Shown in pieces: positions 32,842 to 40,750 of a stretch of DNA of 44,597 nt. A program made the position numbers and the translations under genes. The stretch spans positions 1 through 44,597 of the forward strand of contig JAHHHR010000061.1 in NCBI GenBank assembly GCA_019359245.1, in the 5' to 3' direction. Position 1 is the stretch's first letter. Every line of letters begins with the position of its first letter. The stretch comes from Nostoc desertorum CM1-VF14 (GTDB lineage: Bacteria > Cyanobacteriota > Cyanobacteriia > Cyanobacteriales > Nostocaceae). The notes beneath the pieces are model-generated. The model saw nothing but the letters and a program-made list of their open reading frames with translations. It was not told where the DNA came from and searched no databases.

Positions 32842-34416
32842 CTATTGAGGTTGCCAGAATCGCAACTCATCTCGGAAATACCTGTCAGTTTTTTTCGATT
32901 CGTTCTGCCAGTGATCCCAGGCAACTATCACCTCATCTCCTAATTCTTCTACCACCTCGCCCCTTTCAACATACAAAGTGCGGTAAGGGTCAGCGTGGGC
33001 AACAATAGAACCAACGCCAATAGTGCGCGGTTGAAGGGATGTGTTCTGGAGAGCAGTAATTAAATCAGTCTCTTGGGTGGTCAATTCCGCCAAATAATCT
33101 GATTTAATCACCTCGTACTCTTGGGCAACATTCCAAAACTCCTGCCACGTACACCCAGGTTTAGCTAGCACCGCCCTAATCTCACTAACCGCTTGGGGCA
33201 GCATTTCCAGTTGTTCGGCTCGATATGCGATCGCGGATTGTGTCGGCTCACTTCCCAGAATGATTGCCGCAGCCTCTAACGCTTGGGTATTGTTCATGGC
33301 ACTGGCAAGGTTTTTCAATGCCATGCCCATCAACCGGAGACATTCCTGGGCATTTTCTTTGGGGGGTTCTTGTGCCAGTGATCGCAGATCAATTGTCTTC
33401 TCCAGTGCAAGCTTTACCTGCTTATTCAAAGCTTTAGTCGCTTGCTGGGTCATGGTATTCCCCCACTGTTGAACCGGATGCTGCTCTACGGCGTTTTCCA
33501 AATCCTGAATACGCTGCTTTAGCTGTTGGTTCTCAGTCTCCAACTGCCGTAGTGATTCCATTTCGTCTAGGCGCTGCTGCAACTGAATATTCTGCTCCTT
33601 CTGCTGCTTGTACAGGTTTTGCAGAGATTGGATTTGCTCACTTACTTGTTCTTCGGCTCTGGCTGTGGCTTCTGACTGTAGTCCAATCCTCAATTCCTGC
33701 TGTAAGCGCTCTAACTCAAGCTCGTGTTGCTCTTTGAGTGCAGCGATCGCCTCAGAGTATTGTGGTGGATAACTTGGCTCTGTGGGTAATGGGACACTGT
33801 GGGCATCTAAATCAGCATTGTTGATCAACAACCTCTCGCCATCAGCAAAGGTAACAATCTGCTGCCAGCGATTCGGTGCGTCTGCTGAGATGGTTCCCTC
33901 ATCCCCATACCTTGGGTGTGACTGTTGTGAAACCGTGACTTTAGCAGATTGAGGAACCACTGGTTCCTGAGTAGATTGCTTTTTGCGTGGAAGTTGAGGA
34001 ACCACTTTTTGGGCGGCAGCAGCAAAATCTGATTCACCAGGGGAGGGATTATCTTTCAGAGCGAGCGTTACAGCAGCTTTAAGTTTTTCTGGTTCCTTGA
34101 CTAAGCGAAGTAACGGACGAGCCTGACGCTCATTTTTGATGTGTCCGCCCAACTCGCCAACTGCGTCTATGACCTTTTTGGCTCCTAGCAGTTGGTTGAT
34201 TCGTCGGTATCCACCCCAGGCGTATAATTCACGCTGGCAGTATTCTTCAAAGTTTTTATAACCAGCTTGTAGGTAAAGCTGCTGTTCCCGCATTAAAAGG
34301 ATTTCATCTACCGCTTGCCACTCGAATCTGTCGATGGCAGTGAAGGTTTCCTGAATGCTGGTGTTGACAACACTGTAATCAAGTGCTGTTGTTTGTTCTG
34401 TGTCTAGTGTCAGCAT
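32842..34416 (-). CDS. Coiled-coil plasmid protein, 524 aa
   Basis: Three parts are visible. Residues 1-140 are a helical domain with LYLQAGYKNFEEYCQRELYA and RRINQLLGAKKVIDAVGEL, resembling helix-turn-helix-containing N-terminal domains found in plasmid regulators. Residues about 225-320 are a long coiled coil (ALKEQHELELERLQQELR, QLQQRLDEMESLRQLETENQ). The C-terminus (about 440-524) has a small beta domain, VGSIVAHADPYRTLYVERGE then VIVAWDHWQ. The architecture recalls KfrA-like plasmid proteins, but homology is not established. It is on the same strand as and just upstream of the gene ending at 31515. Confidence 0.6.
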   Translation of the reverse strand: MLTLDTEQTTALDYSVVNTSIQETFTAIDRFEWQAVDEILLMREQQLYLQAGYKNFEEYCQRELYAWGGYRRINQLLGAKKVIDAVGELGGHIKNERQARPLLRLVKEPEKLKAAVTLALKDNPSPGESDFAAAAQKVVPQLPRKKQSTQEPVVPQSAKVTVSQQSHPRYGDEGTISADAPNRWQQIVTFADGERLLINNADLDAHSVPLPTEPSYPPQYSEAIAALKEQHELELERLQQELRIGLQSEATARAEEQVSEQIQSLQNLYKQQKEQNIQLQQRLDEMESLRQLETENQQLKQRIQDLENAVEQHPVQQWGNTMTQQATKALNKQVKLALEKTIDLRSLAQEPPKENAQECLRLMGMALKNLASAMNNTQALEAAAIILGSEPTQSAIAYRAEQLEMLPQAVSEIRAVLAKPGCTWQEFWNVAQEYEVIKSDYLAELTTQETDLITALQNTSLQPRTIGVGSIVAHADPYRTLYVERGEVVEELGDEVIVAWDHWQNESKKTDRYFRDELRFWQPQ

Positions 34417-34595
34417 ATTTCTTGCTCACTATGGTAAATGCTCGGAAATTGAGGTGTTGCAGTTTAACCAAAGTGAACCGAGGAGATACTGAAGGGTGTT
34501 TGCCCAAAAATATGTCAGCATTGTAATTAGCTCACTTTGTCGTTAACGGATTGAGCAGGCGATCGCATAGCTTTGGTCGGCGGCGGTCGCTTTTA

Positions 34596-34964
34596 CTAGG
34601 CAGCAGTTGATAACGAAGTATTTTCTATTTCAGTTTTAGAAGCTGTTATACGAGATTTTTTTTGCTGGGTTGGTGTTTTGGCTCCTTTGATTTCATAATT
34701 CTCGTCAACAACTGGGTTTGGACCTCTGGCATAGCTAATTAAGTCAGAGGGGGTAATCTCTCCCTCCAAGTCTTGTGCCAGTCTATTTAAGCATTCACAA
34801 AGATTGTTTAAAATCTCACCATCCAACCGTGGCATAGTTCTAGCGTTTCGTAAATTCGATACGGAGTTAGCACTAACCCCCATTTCTGCGGCAAGGTCAC
34901 GGGCTTTAATGTTATGCCTTGCCATTACTTCTTTTAACTTCCACTTAATCAAGGCTTGATTCAT
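34596..34964 (-). CDS. XRE/Cro-type transcriptional regulator, 122 aa
   Basis: Residues 5-65 are a Cro/C1-type helix-turn-helix: WKLKEVMARHNIKARDLAAE, MGVSANSVSNLRNARTMP and LDGEILNNLCECLN. The tail (90-122) is charged and probably flexible. ATG at complement 34964 is preferred over the in-frame start at 35036 because the longer form adds 24 residues translated from the repeat region, and AAGGTGTAG precedes the shorter start. The gene reads directly out of a 21-bp-period repeat array (35014-35097), its likely operator or a plasmid iteron cluster. It is probably a plasmid copy or maintenance regulator. Confidence 0.82.
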   Translation of the reverse strand: MNQALIKWKLKEVMARHNIKARDLAAEMGVSANSVSNLRNARTMPRLDGEILNNLCECLNRLAQDLEGEITPSDLISYARGPNPVVDENYEIKGAKTPTQQKKSRITASKTEIENTSLSTAA

Positions 34965-35013
34965 AATTCTACACCTTAAGCTTACTTCTATCCTTACTTT
35001 ACCACAAATACTC

Positions 35014-35097
35014 AAGCTATAAACTGTATAAATCAAGCAATAAACTTTATAAATCCAGTTTTAGCCTTGACAAATCTAGTTTTAGACTTTATATTAT
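35014..35097. repeat. Four-unit 21-bp direct-repeat array (iteron- or operator-like)
   Basis: Units start at 35014, 35035, 35056 and 35077. Units 1 and 2 differ at 2 of 21 positions and share ATAAACT and TATAAATC. Units 3 and 4 share AGTTTTAG at exactly 21-bp spacing and keep the CTT and AAATC positions in phase. A 21-bp period equals two helical turns, placing binding sites on one face of the DNA. The array lies about 50 bp upstream of the XRE gene. Either an iteron-type origin or the regulator's own operator fits. Confidence 0.7.
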
Positions 35098-35443
35098 TAA
35101 TCATACGGGGAAAGCAAAAGTGAACTGCCTACCCCCAAGAGTTAAAAGAGTTTCCATATCTGAACTTTGACAGCAATCCAGAGTGACCGCTTGATGAGTA
35201 ACCGAGGCACTGGTACAACCAGAGAAGGTGAGGGGTACACAGCCGGGAAATGGATATTGCACTGAATAAATGATTAACAAAAGACGTTAGACGATTAGCT
35301 TTTGACGCTGTTAAAGCTGTACACGTCCCCTGATGCTGTCCGTCTGCTGTCTTGATAATGCTTTTTAGCAACTAGCTTTGATGGCTACGCCAAATCTATT
35401 TGAGAGCGTTGTGCTAAACCACAACGTCGTTTGCACACATAAC
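35098..35443. other. Divergent intergenic region without a supported gene
   Basis: This spacer separates the leftward XRE gene from the rightward gene at 35510. An 80-codon minus-strand frame here has no ribosome site and no protein-like features. GTGAACTGCCTACCCCC near 35118 resembles ends seen around cyanobacterial IS200/IS605 elements, but no transposase is present. Promoters for both directions and possibly an origin would be expected here. Confidence 0.4.
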
Positions 35444-35484
35444 AAAAGCGATCGCTGGGACTGGAAAACTTCGCGATCGCTTTT
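35444..35484 (+). terminator. HIP1-pair hairpin with T-run (terminator or attenuator)
   Basis: AAAAGCGATCGC (35444-35455) and GCGATCGCTTTT (35473-35484) form a 12-bp perfect stem around a 17-base loop, followed by TTACCC. It lies 25 bp before the ATG at 35510, so in the rightward transcript it would act as an attenuator in the leader or as a terminator of upstream transcription. Both arms are built on HIP1 octamers. Confidence 0.55.
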
Positions 35485-35509
35485 TACCCTTTTACCAAGG
35501 AACTCTATT

Positions 35510-36076
35510 ATGCCTTATACAACACATACACAGCAAGCAATCCCTACTTCTTCTCGTGACGAGCAAGCCACAGCCCAAGCAGAACTATGCACCCACCTCG
35601 AATCCCAAGCCGAAGCTGTAGCCCTCACCCAAGATCCTCTCACCAGCAGAGACCGTCGCATCATTGGCGAGATTATCCAGGTCGAACCTGAATCAGTTCG
35701 CACCATCTGGATCGAAGGCGGGATTACGGTATGGGTGCAGTTAGTCGGTGGCGGACGACTACCCTTTGACAGGAACTGGTTCGCTACAAGAGTTGCAGAG
35801 GTAAAAGCGACTCTCCCAGAAACCCCACGGGAACGGAACGAGCGCCTGAGCGATGAACTGGAAAAAGCTTGCACTGTTTTTGGACTGGACCACGGCGAAG
35901 TTGATTGGTTATCATTCAGCACCAAACTCTACCAAGACGGGCGTTTTGTCGGCTTCGTCGGGTGCAATCAAGAAGCCTGGTACGCCAGACCAAGACAGTA
36001 CGGACTCAATCGTGTGGCTGCGAGTGCTGAACAAGTGATTGCGTCGTTGGGAGTTCGAGCGAGAGTAGCGGCGTAA
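35510..36076 (+). CDS. Hypothetical plasmid-type protein, 188 aa
   Basis: ATG 35510 follows CCAAGGAACTCTATT. An upstream in-frame start at 35378 would read through the HIP1 hairpin and is unlikely. The N-terminal 40 residues are low-complexity (Thr/Gln/Ala). A compact domain follows: RDRRIIGEIIQVEPESVRTI, ITVWVQLVGGGRLPFDRNWF, and later GRFVGFVGCNQEAWYARP. I do not recognise the family. It is the first gene of the long forward run that goes to 44494. Confidence 0.6.
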   Translation: MPYTTHTQQAIPTSSRDEQATAQAELCTHLESQAEAVALTQDPLTSRDRRIIGEIIQVEPESVRTIWIEGGITVWVQLVGGGRLPFDRNWFATRVAEVKATLPETPRERNERLSDELEKACTVFGLDHGEVDWLSFSTKLYQDGRFVGFVGCNQEAWYARPRQYGLNRVAASAEQVIASLGVRARVAA

Positions 36077-36151
36077 GTTGCTGAAGCGAAAAAGGCGATT
36101 GCTTCCACAAGAGAAATGCGATCGCCAACAAATTTAACTACACTAAACACA

Positions 36152-36586
36152 ATGATGGCACAAAATGCAGCAAATAACATCACAGTTCAAGATTCATGTT
36201 TAGATGACTGCCGCCAAAAAATTCTTCTCCCTCCAAACGACCCCAACGCAGAGATACTTGAAATCCCTCCCTACAAACTGGTTTACGTTGGCGGAGCTTG
36301 CCCCAGGAATTATCGAGTGTACAAAGCTGATTCAATGATTGGGGTGATATTTCAACACATCACCCACTGGTCTAACGGAGTGGATTCTCTTCGATACGTC
36401 GAGTCGGTTGATGCAGCAGTTGGGTTGGATGAATTTTTGAATGTGGCAAGGATATCAAAAACCCCTACAGAACAACCGTCTACAGAAGAGGAATTACTCG
36501 ATAAAGAATTTGATGCGTTGACGAGTGACGAGTGGGAGCGGTTAAAGAGATACGTGCTACAAGCGAAAGATTTAGTTGCAGCGTAA
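36152..36586 (+). CDS. Hypothetical protein, 144 aa
   Basis: Two adjacent ATGs (36152, 36155) are the likely starts; the upstream in-frame start at 36116 overlaps HIP1 spacer sequence. The protein has a soluble domain (EIPPYKLVYVGGACPRNYRV, MIGVIFQHITHWSNG) and an acidic helical end (LLDKEFDALTSDEWERLKRY). The family is unknown. A hairpin AGGTGGG/CCCACCT follows at about 36590-36612 without a T-run. Confidence 0.5.
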   Translation: MMAQNAANNITVQDSCLDDCRQKILLPPNDPNAEILEIPPYKLVYVGGACPRNYRVYKADSMIGVIFQHITHWSNGVDSLRYVESVDAAVGLDEFLNVARISKTPTEQPSTEEELLDKEFDALTSDEWERLKRYVLQAKDLVAA

Positions 36587-36681
36587 AAAATAGGTGGGCA
36601 GTAAGACCCACCTGCAACTGAAGAACAAAGCTAAATTATCAGTTTATCGGAATAGAACAACACAACTCATCGCATAAACCA

Positions 36682-36891
36682 ATGGAACCGATAGAAATAC
36701 TGAAGCAATTCAACTCATGCTACGTAAAGATTCAGGCGATCGCTCAAGATGAAAACTGGCTCTTGTTGATTGCTGATAAAAGGATTGATCCACAAGCAGC
36801 GACTCACTTAGCTGATGTCATGCATTACTTGGGTGAGGCAATGGGGTGTGTCGAAGAAATCGTTGAAGTCAAAACAATTCAAAATTACTGA
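36682..36891 (+). CDS. Hypothetical small protein, 69 aa
   Basis: The protein is entirely helical and acidic (EILKQFNSCYVKIQAIAQDE, ATHLADVMHYLGEAMG). It may form a small helical bundle. The family is unknown. It lies in a run of forward genes of similar size and style, which supports reality, but no strong ribosome site is present. Confidence 0.45.
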   Translation: MEPIEILKQFNSCYVKIQAIAQDENWLLLIADKRIDPQAATHLADVMHYLGEAMGCVEEIVEVKTIQNY

Positions 36892-36992
36892 ACTGCTCAT
36901 TTATGGTTAGAAGCAATTCCTGGCACTGTCATAAATAGCTAAGTCGAACACTATCCAATATCAACGCAATTTTCAATAACAGCAACGTAATT

Positions 36993-37190
36993 ATGGAAAC
37001 AATCACCATAAACAATAGTGTCTTTCTCATTCCACCCACCCAACCTAAACTAAAAGCAAACTGTGCCAAACAATATGATCAATTTATTCTTGATTATCCT
37101 CCAAAACTGACAATCTTTGAAGCACAAGCTGGTGGATATCTCATCCAAGGGCAGAATCAAACAACAATGCCACAAGGTAAAAAGCGGTAA
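36993..37190 (+). CDS. Hypothetical small protein, 65 aa
   Basis: This is a short frame opening METITINNSVFLIPPTQPKL with a basic end (PQGKKR). It runs up to 2 bp short of the convergent membrane-protein gene. There is no recognised domain and only weak support from composition and from position in the gene run. Confidence 0.35.
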   Translation: METITINNSVFLIPPTQPKLKANCAKQYDQFILDYPPKLTIFEAQAGGYLIQGQNQTTMPQGKKR

Positions 37191-37192
37191 AC

Positions 37193-37648
37193 CTACTCTT
37201 GCTGATGTGGCTTTGTCAAAAACCTTGCTAACCAAGCTAAAGGTATGGCAAAAACAGCAGTACTTAGGGAGCGAACTATTTCATATAACTGTACAAATTG
37301 TAACTCACTGACTTTATTCGTTACCCAGTTTAGAAGAGTAGAGTAAACCACAAACCAAGCAATGATTCCCAAAGGGGTGACAATTGCCAAAACTTTAGCT
37401 GTTTTCCCTGCCTTGCGGTAATGTCGCCAACGCAAAGCCAGCCAACAACCGATTACTTCTCCAATCCACCAGCCGACAAAAGAACCAATAAAAGGTGGCA
37501 GTAGCCCTTCTAGTTCAGCATTCGGCATGAAGTTTTTTACATAAGCAATCCCTAGATATATACCCAGGTTCATCAATACTACAGCCCCAGCTACACCTCC
37601 TAAAACTGCTGCTAGGTATCCATTTCCTCGATTTGTATGCAGTCCCAT
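37193..37648 (-). CDS. Membrane protein, 151 aa, four hydrophobic segments
   Basis: This is the only reverse-strand gene in the 35-44 kb run. Hydrophobic segments lie at about 11-33 (LAAVLGGVAGAVVLMNLGIY), 48-70 (LPPFIGSFVGWWIGEVIGCW), 84-106 (VLAIVTPLGIIAWFVVYSTL) and 122-143 (YEIVRSLSTAVFAIPLAWLA). A basic loop (RWRHYRKAGKTAK) suggests a cytoplasmic side. The family is unknown. The opposite-strand frame at 37633 is too weak to challenge it. Confidence 0.65.
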   Translation of the reverse strand: MGLHTNRGNGYLAAVLGGVAGAVVLMNLGIYLGIAYVKNFMPNAELEGLLPPFIGSFVGWWIGEVIGCWLALRWRHYRKAGKTAKVLAIVTPLGIIAWFVVYSTLLNWVTNKVSELQFVQLYEIVRSLSTAVFAIPLAWLARFLTKPHQQE

Positions 37649-37680
37649 TATTCAATCCAAGACTTTTATCAAAAACATAT

Positions 37681-37875
37681 TTGGTTTTAGACAGTTTTGA
37701 TAGTGCTTTGAGTTCCTTAACAAGGATTGATACTAATGAAATAACTAATAGCTTCCATTCCCATTGCCGCACTATCGGAATTTACTACGGCTTAGAGCAA
37801 ATAACAACTGCTGGCAAGAGCGATTTATGTCAAAAACTCAGCATTGAGATGGTTGATACTAACGAAGAGAATTAA
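37681..37875 (+). CDS. Possible small protein or gene remnant, 64 codons
   Basis: The frame from TTG 37681 reads VLDSFDSALSSLTRIDTNEI and ends in GLEQITTAGKSDLCQKLSIE plus an acidic tail, 30 bp before the next gene. Composition is protein-like towards the end. No good start or ribosome site is seen. It could be a truncated gene. Confidence 0.25.
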   Translation: MVLDSFDSALSSLTRIDTNEITNSFHSHCRTIGIYYGLEQITTAGKSDLCQKLSIEMVDTNEEN

Positions 37876-37904
37876 CAACCAACATATACCAAAACTGAAA
37901 TCAC

Positions 37905-38165
37905 ATGAAATTCACAACTGTATCTGTTAGCTACTCTAGAAAATTTAATCTTGGCAATTTTGAGTCACTCGATTTAGGTTGCTCTCTATGGGCGCAAGTG
38001 GAAGATGGGGAAGACGCGGATGGAATAACCCAATTCCTTTATCTGCAAGCTAAAACTTCGGTAAAACAAGCGGCAATGCCTGTATTGAAAGCTTCAGAGT
38101 TTCAGATAAATAAAGTTAAGTCTAGCAAAAAAGTGTCTGGTGATATCAACGAAAGCGATTGGTAA
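37905..38165 (+). CDS. Hypothetical protein, 86 aa, preceding the ERF gene
   Basis: It starts MKFTTVSVSYSRKFNLGNFE, has a beta-strand-rich first half (LDLGCSLWAQVEDGED) and an acidic/basic tail ending SGDINESDW. An acidic end with a terminal tryptophan or phenylalanine is also seen in proteins that dock on single-strand DNA-binding partners, so a link to the ERF protein is possible. It lies 18 bp upstream of that gene and is probably co-transcribed. Confidence 0.55.
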   Translation: MKFTTVSVSYSRKFNLGNFESLDLGCSLWAQVEDGEDADGITQFLYLQAKTSVKQAAMPVLKASEFQINKVKSSKKVSGDINESDW

Positions 38166-38183
38166 AATGCGAGGAGCCGGACA

Positions 38184-38957
38184 ATGCAAGAACTAATCAA
38201 AGCTTTAATTAAAGCCAAAGCAGAGTTTAATCCCATTCAAAAAGATGGTACTAATCCTCACTATAAACGCAAATATGCAACCCTAGATGCTGTATTAGAT
38301 GCTGTCACTCCTGCATTGGGTAAACATGGATTGGTAATAATTCAAACTACCGAAATCTTTGAAGGTAAAACCGTACTACGGACTCATATTTTTCATGAAT
38401 CTGGAGAAAATATCACCAGTACTTATCCTTTACCTGAAATCAGTGATTCTCAGAAGTTTGGTGCAGCATTAACTTATGCACGACGATATGCAGTTTGTGC
38501 AATTTTATCGGTGACGGCAGATGAAGATAATGACGCTGAAGGCACAACTACTCCTCAAAAGCCTGAACAGCCACAGAATAACATTAGACCCCGCAAAGAC
38601 AATCAACAGCCTAGAGTCCAGCCAACAAAACAAGCTGTAACTCCGCCAACAATCAACCCAAAAGATTTGCGAGTCAAAGAAGTTCGCACACTTTTAAATT
38701 ACTCGTTGGATTTGGTAAAAGTTTGGCTGCATTCTCGGAATGTTACGAGTCCGAGTGAGCTTGATTCTCTTCAGATTGATGAACTAGTGAAAACCATGTG
38801 TTTGGCTTGGGCTGGGAATAAGTTTGGACATCCAAATCATGCTGCTAACTCTTATCAGAAGCATGTCGTTGACGCTGTAACGCGAGGAGTAGATGAAACA
38901 ACAGCAATCAGCGACTGGATGGAGGGAGCGCTTGCACAATTACCTGAACTGAATTGA
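38184..38957 (+). CDS. ERF-family single-strand DNA annealing protein
   Basis: The 257-residue protein has an ERF-type core at residues 1-120: LIKALIKAKAEFNPIQKDGT, YKRKYATLDAVLDAVTPAL, LVIIQTTEIF, and DSQKFGAALTYARRYAVCAI before the acidic ADEDNDAEG. Phage and plasmid ERF proteins anneal complementary single strands in recombination. A Pro/Gln-rich linker (about 120-155) leads to a helical C-terminal part (RVKEVRTLLNYSLDLVKVWL) of unknown role. GAGGAGCCGGACA precedes the ATG. No exonuclease partner is recognised nearby. Confidence 0.85.
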   Translation: MQELIKALIKAKAEFNPIQKDGTNPHYKRKYATLDAVLDAVTPALGKHGLVIIQTTEIFEGKTVLRTHIFHESGENITSTYPLPEISDSQKFGAALTYARRYAVCAILSVTADEDNDAEGTTTPQKPEQPQNNIRPRKDNQQPRVQPTKQAVTPPTINPKDLRVKEVRTLLNYSLDLVKVWLHSRNVTSPSELDSLQIDELVKTMCLAWAGNKFGHPNHAANSYQKHVVDAVTRGVDETTAISDWMEGALAQLPELN

Positions 38958-38997
38958 AGCAATCATATCTTCTCATAACATCAATAGGAAAAATATC

Positions 38998-39201
38998 GTG
39001 CCGAAGAAAAAATCCACTTACCCCAGCTCTACTGACCATTCTTCACTGTGTCTACAGTATCTTCGTCGTTGTGGGGGTAGCGCTCGATTGTGTCATATCA
39101 ACTTCAGTCTGTCAGTGATTCAAACCTTGGTCAATCAAAAAAGAGTAAAGATTAGCAATACTGGTGCAGGGTTTTTTATTGAATTGGAGGATTCCAAATG
39201 A
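38998..39201 (+). CDS. Small winged-helix-like protein, 67 aa
   Basis: It starts with GTG 38998. The layout SSLCLQYLRRCGGSARLCHI, then SVIQTLVNQKRVKI and GAGFFIELED matches a helix-helix-recognition helix-wing pattern, suggesting a small DNA-binding protein. The family is not recognised. Its TGA stop overlaps the ATG of the next ORF (ATGA), a sign of translational coupling. Confidence 0.5.
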   Translation: MPKKKSTYPSSTDHSSLCLQYLRRCGGSARLCHINFSLSVIQTLVNQKRVKISNTGAGFFIELEDSK

Positions 39202-39320
39202 CTAATCACAAACAAGTTGTTTACCAATCTCAATTAGACCACAAGAGTAAAATGGTTTCTCGCCGTCGGACTCGAAAAAGATTTAGTCCCAGAATTATCA
39301 TCGACCGCACCATACCATAG
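39198..39320 (+). CDS. Small basic protein, 40 aa
   Basis: This ORF overlaps the previous stop by 4 bases (ATGA). It encodes a very basic peptide with MVSRRRTRKRFSPRIIIDRT. A ribosome site may be supplied by GGAGGATTCCAA within the previous gene. Such small cationic products can bind nucleic acid, but the role is unknown. The next ORF begins within its stop codon. Confidence 0.4.
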   Translation: MTNHKQVVYQSQLDHKSKMVSRRRTRKRFSPRIIIDRTIP

Positions 39321-39547
39321 AAACAACTGCAATCGTCTCTCTACTCAAGACTTGCTTTTCAGGAGTTGGAGCAATAGCTTGCTGGGGGCTGGAGATTATT
39401 GAGACAAATGCTAACCCCAACATAATTATCTCTGGTTGGCAGTACCAGAAAAGTATTTGCTTGGGTGCAATGGTGGTAAGTTTTTCCGCATTCTTAGGGA
39501 CTTCTTTAGTCGGAACTAGTTTCAGTATTCAACGAGATAAATTTTAG
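39317..39547 (+). CDS. Two-helix membrane ORF without a canonical start codon, 76 codons
   Basis: A frame open from 39287 to TAG 39545-39547 encodes TTAIVSLLKTCFSGVGAIAC then WGLEIIETNAN, and SICLGAMVVSFSAFLGTSLV: two clear membrane segments with a polar loop. No ATG, GTG or TTG precedes them in frame; ATA 39317, overlapping the previous TAG, is the only coupling-like position. The gene could use ATA, or a start may have been lost. The product would be a small membrane protein of unknown family. Confidence 0.35.
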   Translation: METTAIVSLLKTCFSGVGAIACWGLEIIETNANPNIIISGWQYQKSICLGAMVVSFSAFLGTSLVGTSFSIQRDKF

Positions 39548-39561
39548 GGAGAGAAACGGCA

Positions 39562-39768
39562 ATGGAAATCAAGTTAACCACATCAGAGATACGGACTATC
39601 TTGCAAGGGTGTCAATATACGTTGCAGCTTGTGGGGAGTAGTCGAGATTATCGTAAAATTCAATCGTCAGAACACTTTTCTACCTCAAATGATGTTGTGC
39701 TAAACGATGCTTTCAGCATTTTGGGAGAAATAGTCGACGCAATTGATGAGGTGGAGCAATTTTCTTAA
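39562..39768 (+). CDS. Hypothetical small protein, 68 aa
   Basis: The ATG follows AGGGAGAGAAACGGCA, a good ribosome site. The protein is helical: LTTSEIRTILQGCQYTLQLV at the start and VVLNDAFSILGEIVDAIDEV at the end. The family is unknown. The next gene follows 16 bp later, indicating an operon. Confidence 0.55.
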   Translation: MEIKLTTSEIRTILQGCQYTLQLVGSSRDYRKIQSSEHFSTSNDVVLNDAFSILGEIVDAIDEVEQFS

Positions 39769-39784
39769 CAAGGAGAATCAGATC

Positions 39785-40342
39785 ATGGAGCAAGAAATTA
39801 AAAATGCAGTTGGTTTAGGCATTCCTGAACTCGCCATAGAGTCGAAACCAAAACCTGAGCCAGAACTCAAATCAACAGTAACAATTTACGACTTCAGCGC
39901 TTTGTTATCCAAATACGAACCGCCGAAAAAACCAACGATAAAAGATGAGTGTTCCTTCTCAACGGGCAGTACTGAATACTGTTCATCCTCACGGCTACTT
40001 GATGAAAAATGTCCTGACTGGTCAGCCGATCAATCTAATCATTTTGTACATAGGAGCAATAATATGACATTCACTCTAGATAATCGCTCTCAAAACAAAG
40101 AATTGTCCTTAACTCAAGCATTACGGCAGATACAACAGTTAAACTCCAAAATTGCTGTGTTAGAGCAACAGCATCAAGACTACGTGCAGAAGCAACAAAA
40201 TCTAATTACTGCCATCGCTGAGATTTGTATTTCTCCGATACAGGAAGTACAGGCATTGCGGATTCTGATTTACCGGGGAGAAGCAGCTTGTCGGCAGTAC
40301 TTACGTTCAGTGTTGGTGAAGCAAAGTCAGGCTTCAAAATGA
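39785..40342 (+). CDS. Hypothetical coiled-coil protein, 185 aa
   Basis: ATG 39785 is chosen because AAGGAGAATCAGATC precedes it; the upstream ATG 39743 overlaps the previous gene. Residues 1-60 are Pro/Glu-rich, 60-95 Ser/Cys-rich, and 110-150 form a coiled coil (QALRQIQQLNSKIAVLEQQH, QKQQNLITAIAEI). The end (ALRILIYRGEAACRQYLRSV) is helical. The family is unknown. An internal ATG before TFTLDNRSQ could give a shorter form. Confidence 0.55.
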   Translation: MEQEIKNAVGLGIPELAIESKPKPEPELKSTVTIYDFSALLSKYEPPKKPTIKDECSFSTGSTEYCSSSRLLDEKCPDWSADQSNHFVHRSNNMTFTLDNRSQNKELSLTQALRQIQQLNSKIAVLEQQHQDYVQKQQNLITAIAEICISPIQEVQALRILIYRGEAACRQYLRSVLVKQSQASK

Positions 40343-40394
40343 CCATACGGGAAATCATTTGCCCAGTTCATATAAAAGAGCCAAGCATAAATTA

Positions 40395-40429
40395 AAGCGA
40401 TCGCCACCGGACAAAGAAGGCGATCGCTT
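40395..40429 (+). terminator. HIP1-pair hairpin
   Basis: AAGCGATCGCC (40395-40405) and GGCGATCGCTT (40419-40429) form an 11-bp perfect stem with a 13-base loop. It lies 53 bp after the stop at 40342 and 50 bp before the next ATG, followed by CTGTC with no T-run, so termination would be inefficient. It is built like the hairpin at 35444. Confidence 0.5.
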
Positions 40430-40478
40430 CTGTCAGAAATGGCAGTTACCCCAAAACTTAACTTTTGAGCTATAAAGT

Positions 40479-40724
40479 ATGAGCGCACAAACTGAAGAAA
40501 TCAAAGAACTTGACCCATTAGTTTTTTGTGAAATTTGGGGATTAAGTTTTGAAGAGGCATCAGGATATTTAAATATTAGAGCCAGAACAATGACAGCTTA
40601 TGCCTGCAAAAAATCGTCTAGAACTCATCGTCAACCATCTTCGAGAGTAAAAGCTTTAGCCGCAATACATCATAATAAATGGTTGAAAGAAGGTAAGAGT
40701 TTTCGCCCCGAAGGAGCTTGGTAA
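40479..40724 (+). CDS. Small helix-turn-helix-like protein, 81 aa
   Basis: The central segment FCEIWGLSFEEASGYLNIRA followed by RTMTAYACKKSSRTHRQPSS reads like a helix-turn-helix in which the second helix contacts DNA. The tail is basic and aromatic. A rho-independent terminator follows at 40791. The family is unknown. Its position just before an origin-like repeat cluster suggests a regulatory or replication-linked role. Confidence 0.5.
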   Translation: MSAQTEEIKELDPLVFCEIWGLSFEEASGYLNIRARTMTAYACKKSSRTHRQPSSRVKALAAIHHNKWLKEGKSFRPEGAW

Positions 40725-40750
40725 ATATCCCACTGAAAATTTCTAACTTA

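Noticed and set aside
35014..35097. CRISPR array
   Set aside because: Units are contiguous without spacers, only four, and 21 bp long. No cas genes were seen anywhere in the window.
35098..35371. 80-codon reverse frame in the divergent spacer
   Set aside because: No ribosome site or domain; position between divergent genes favours regulatory DNA.
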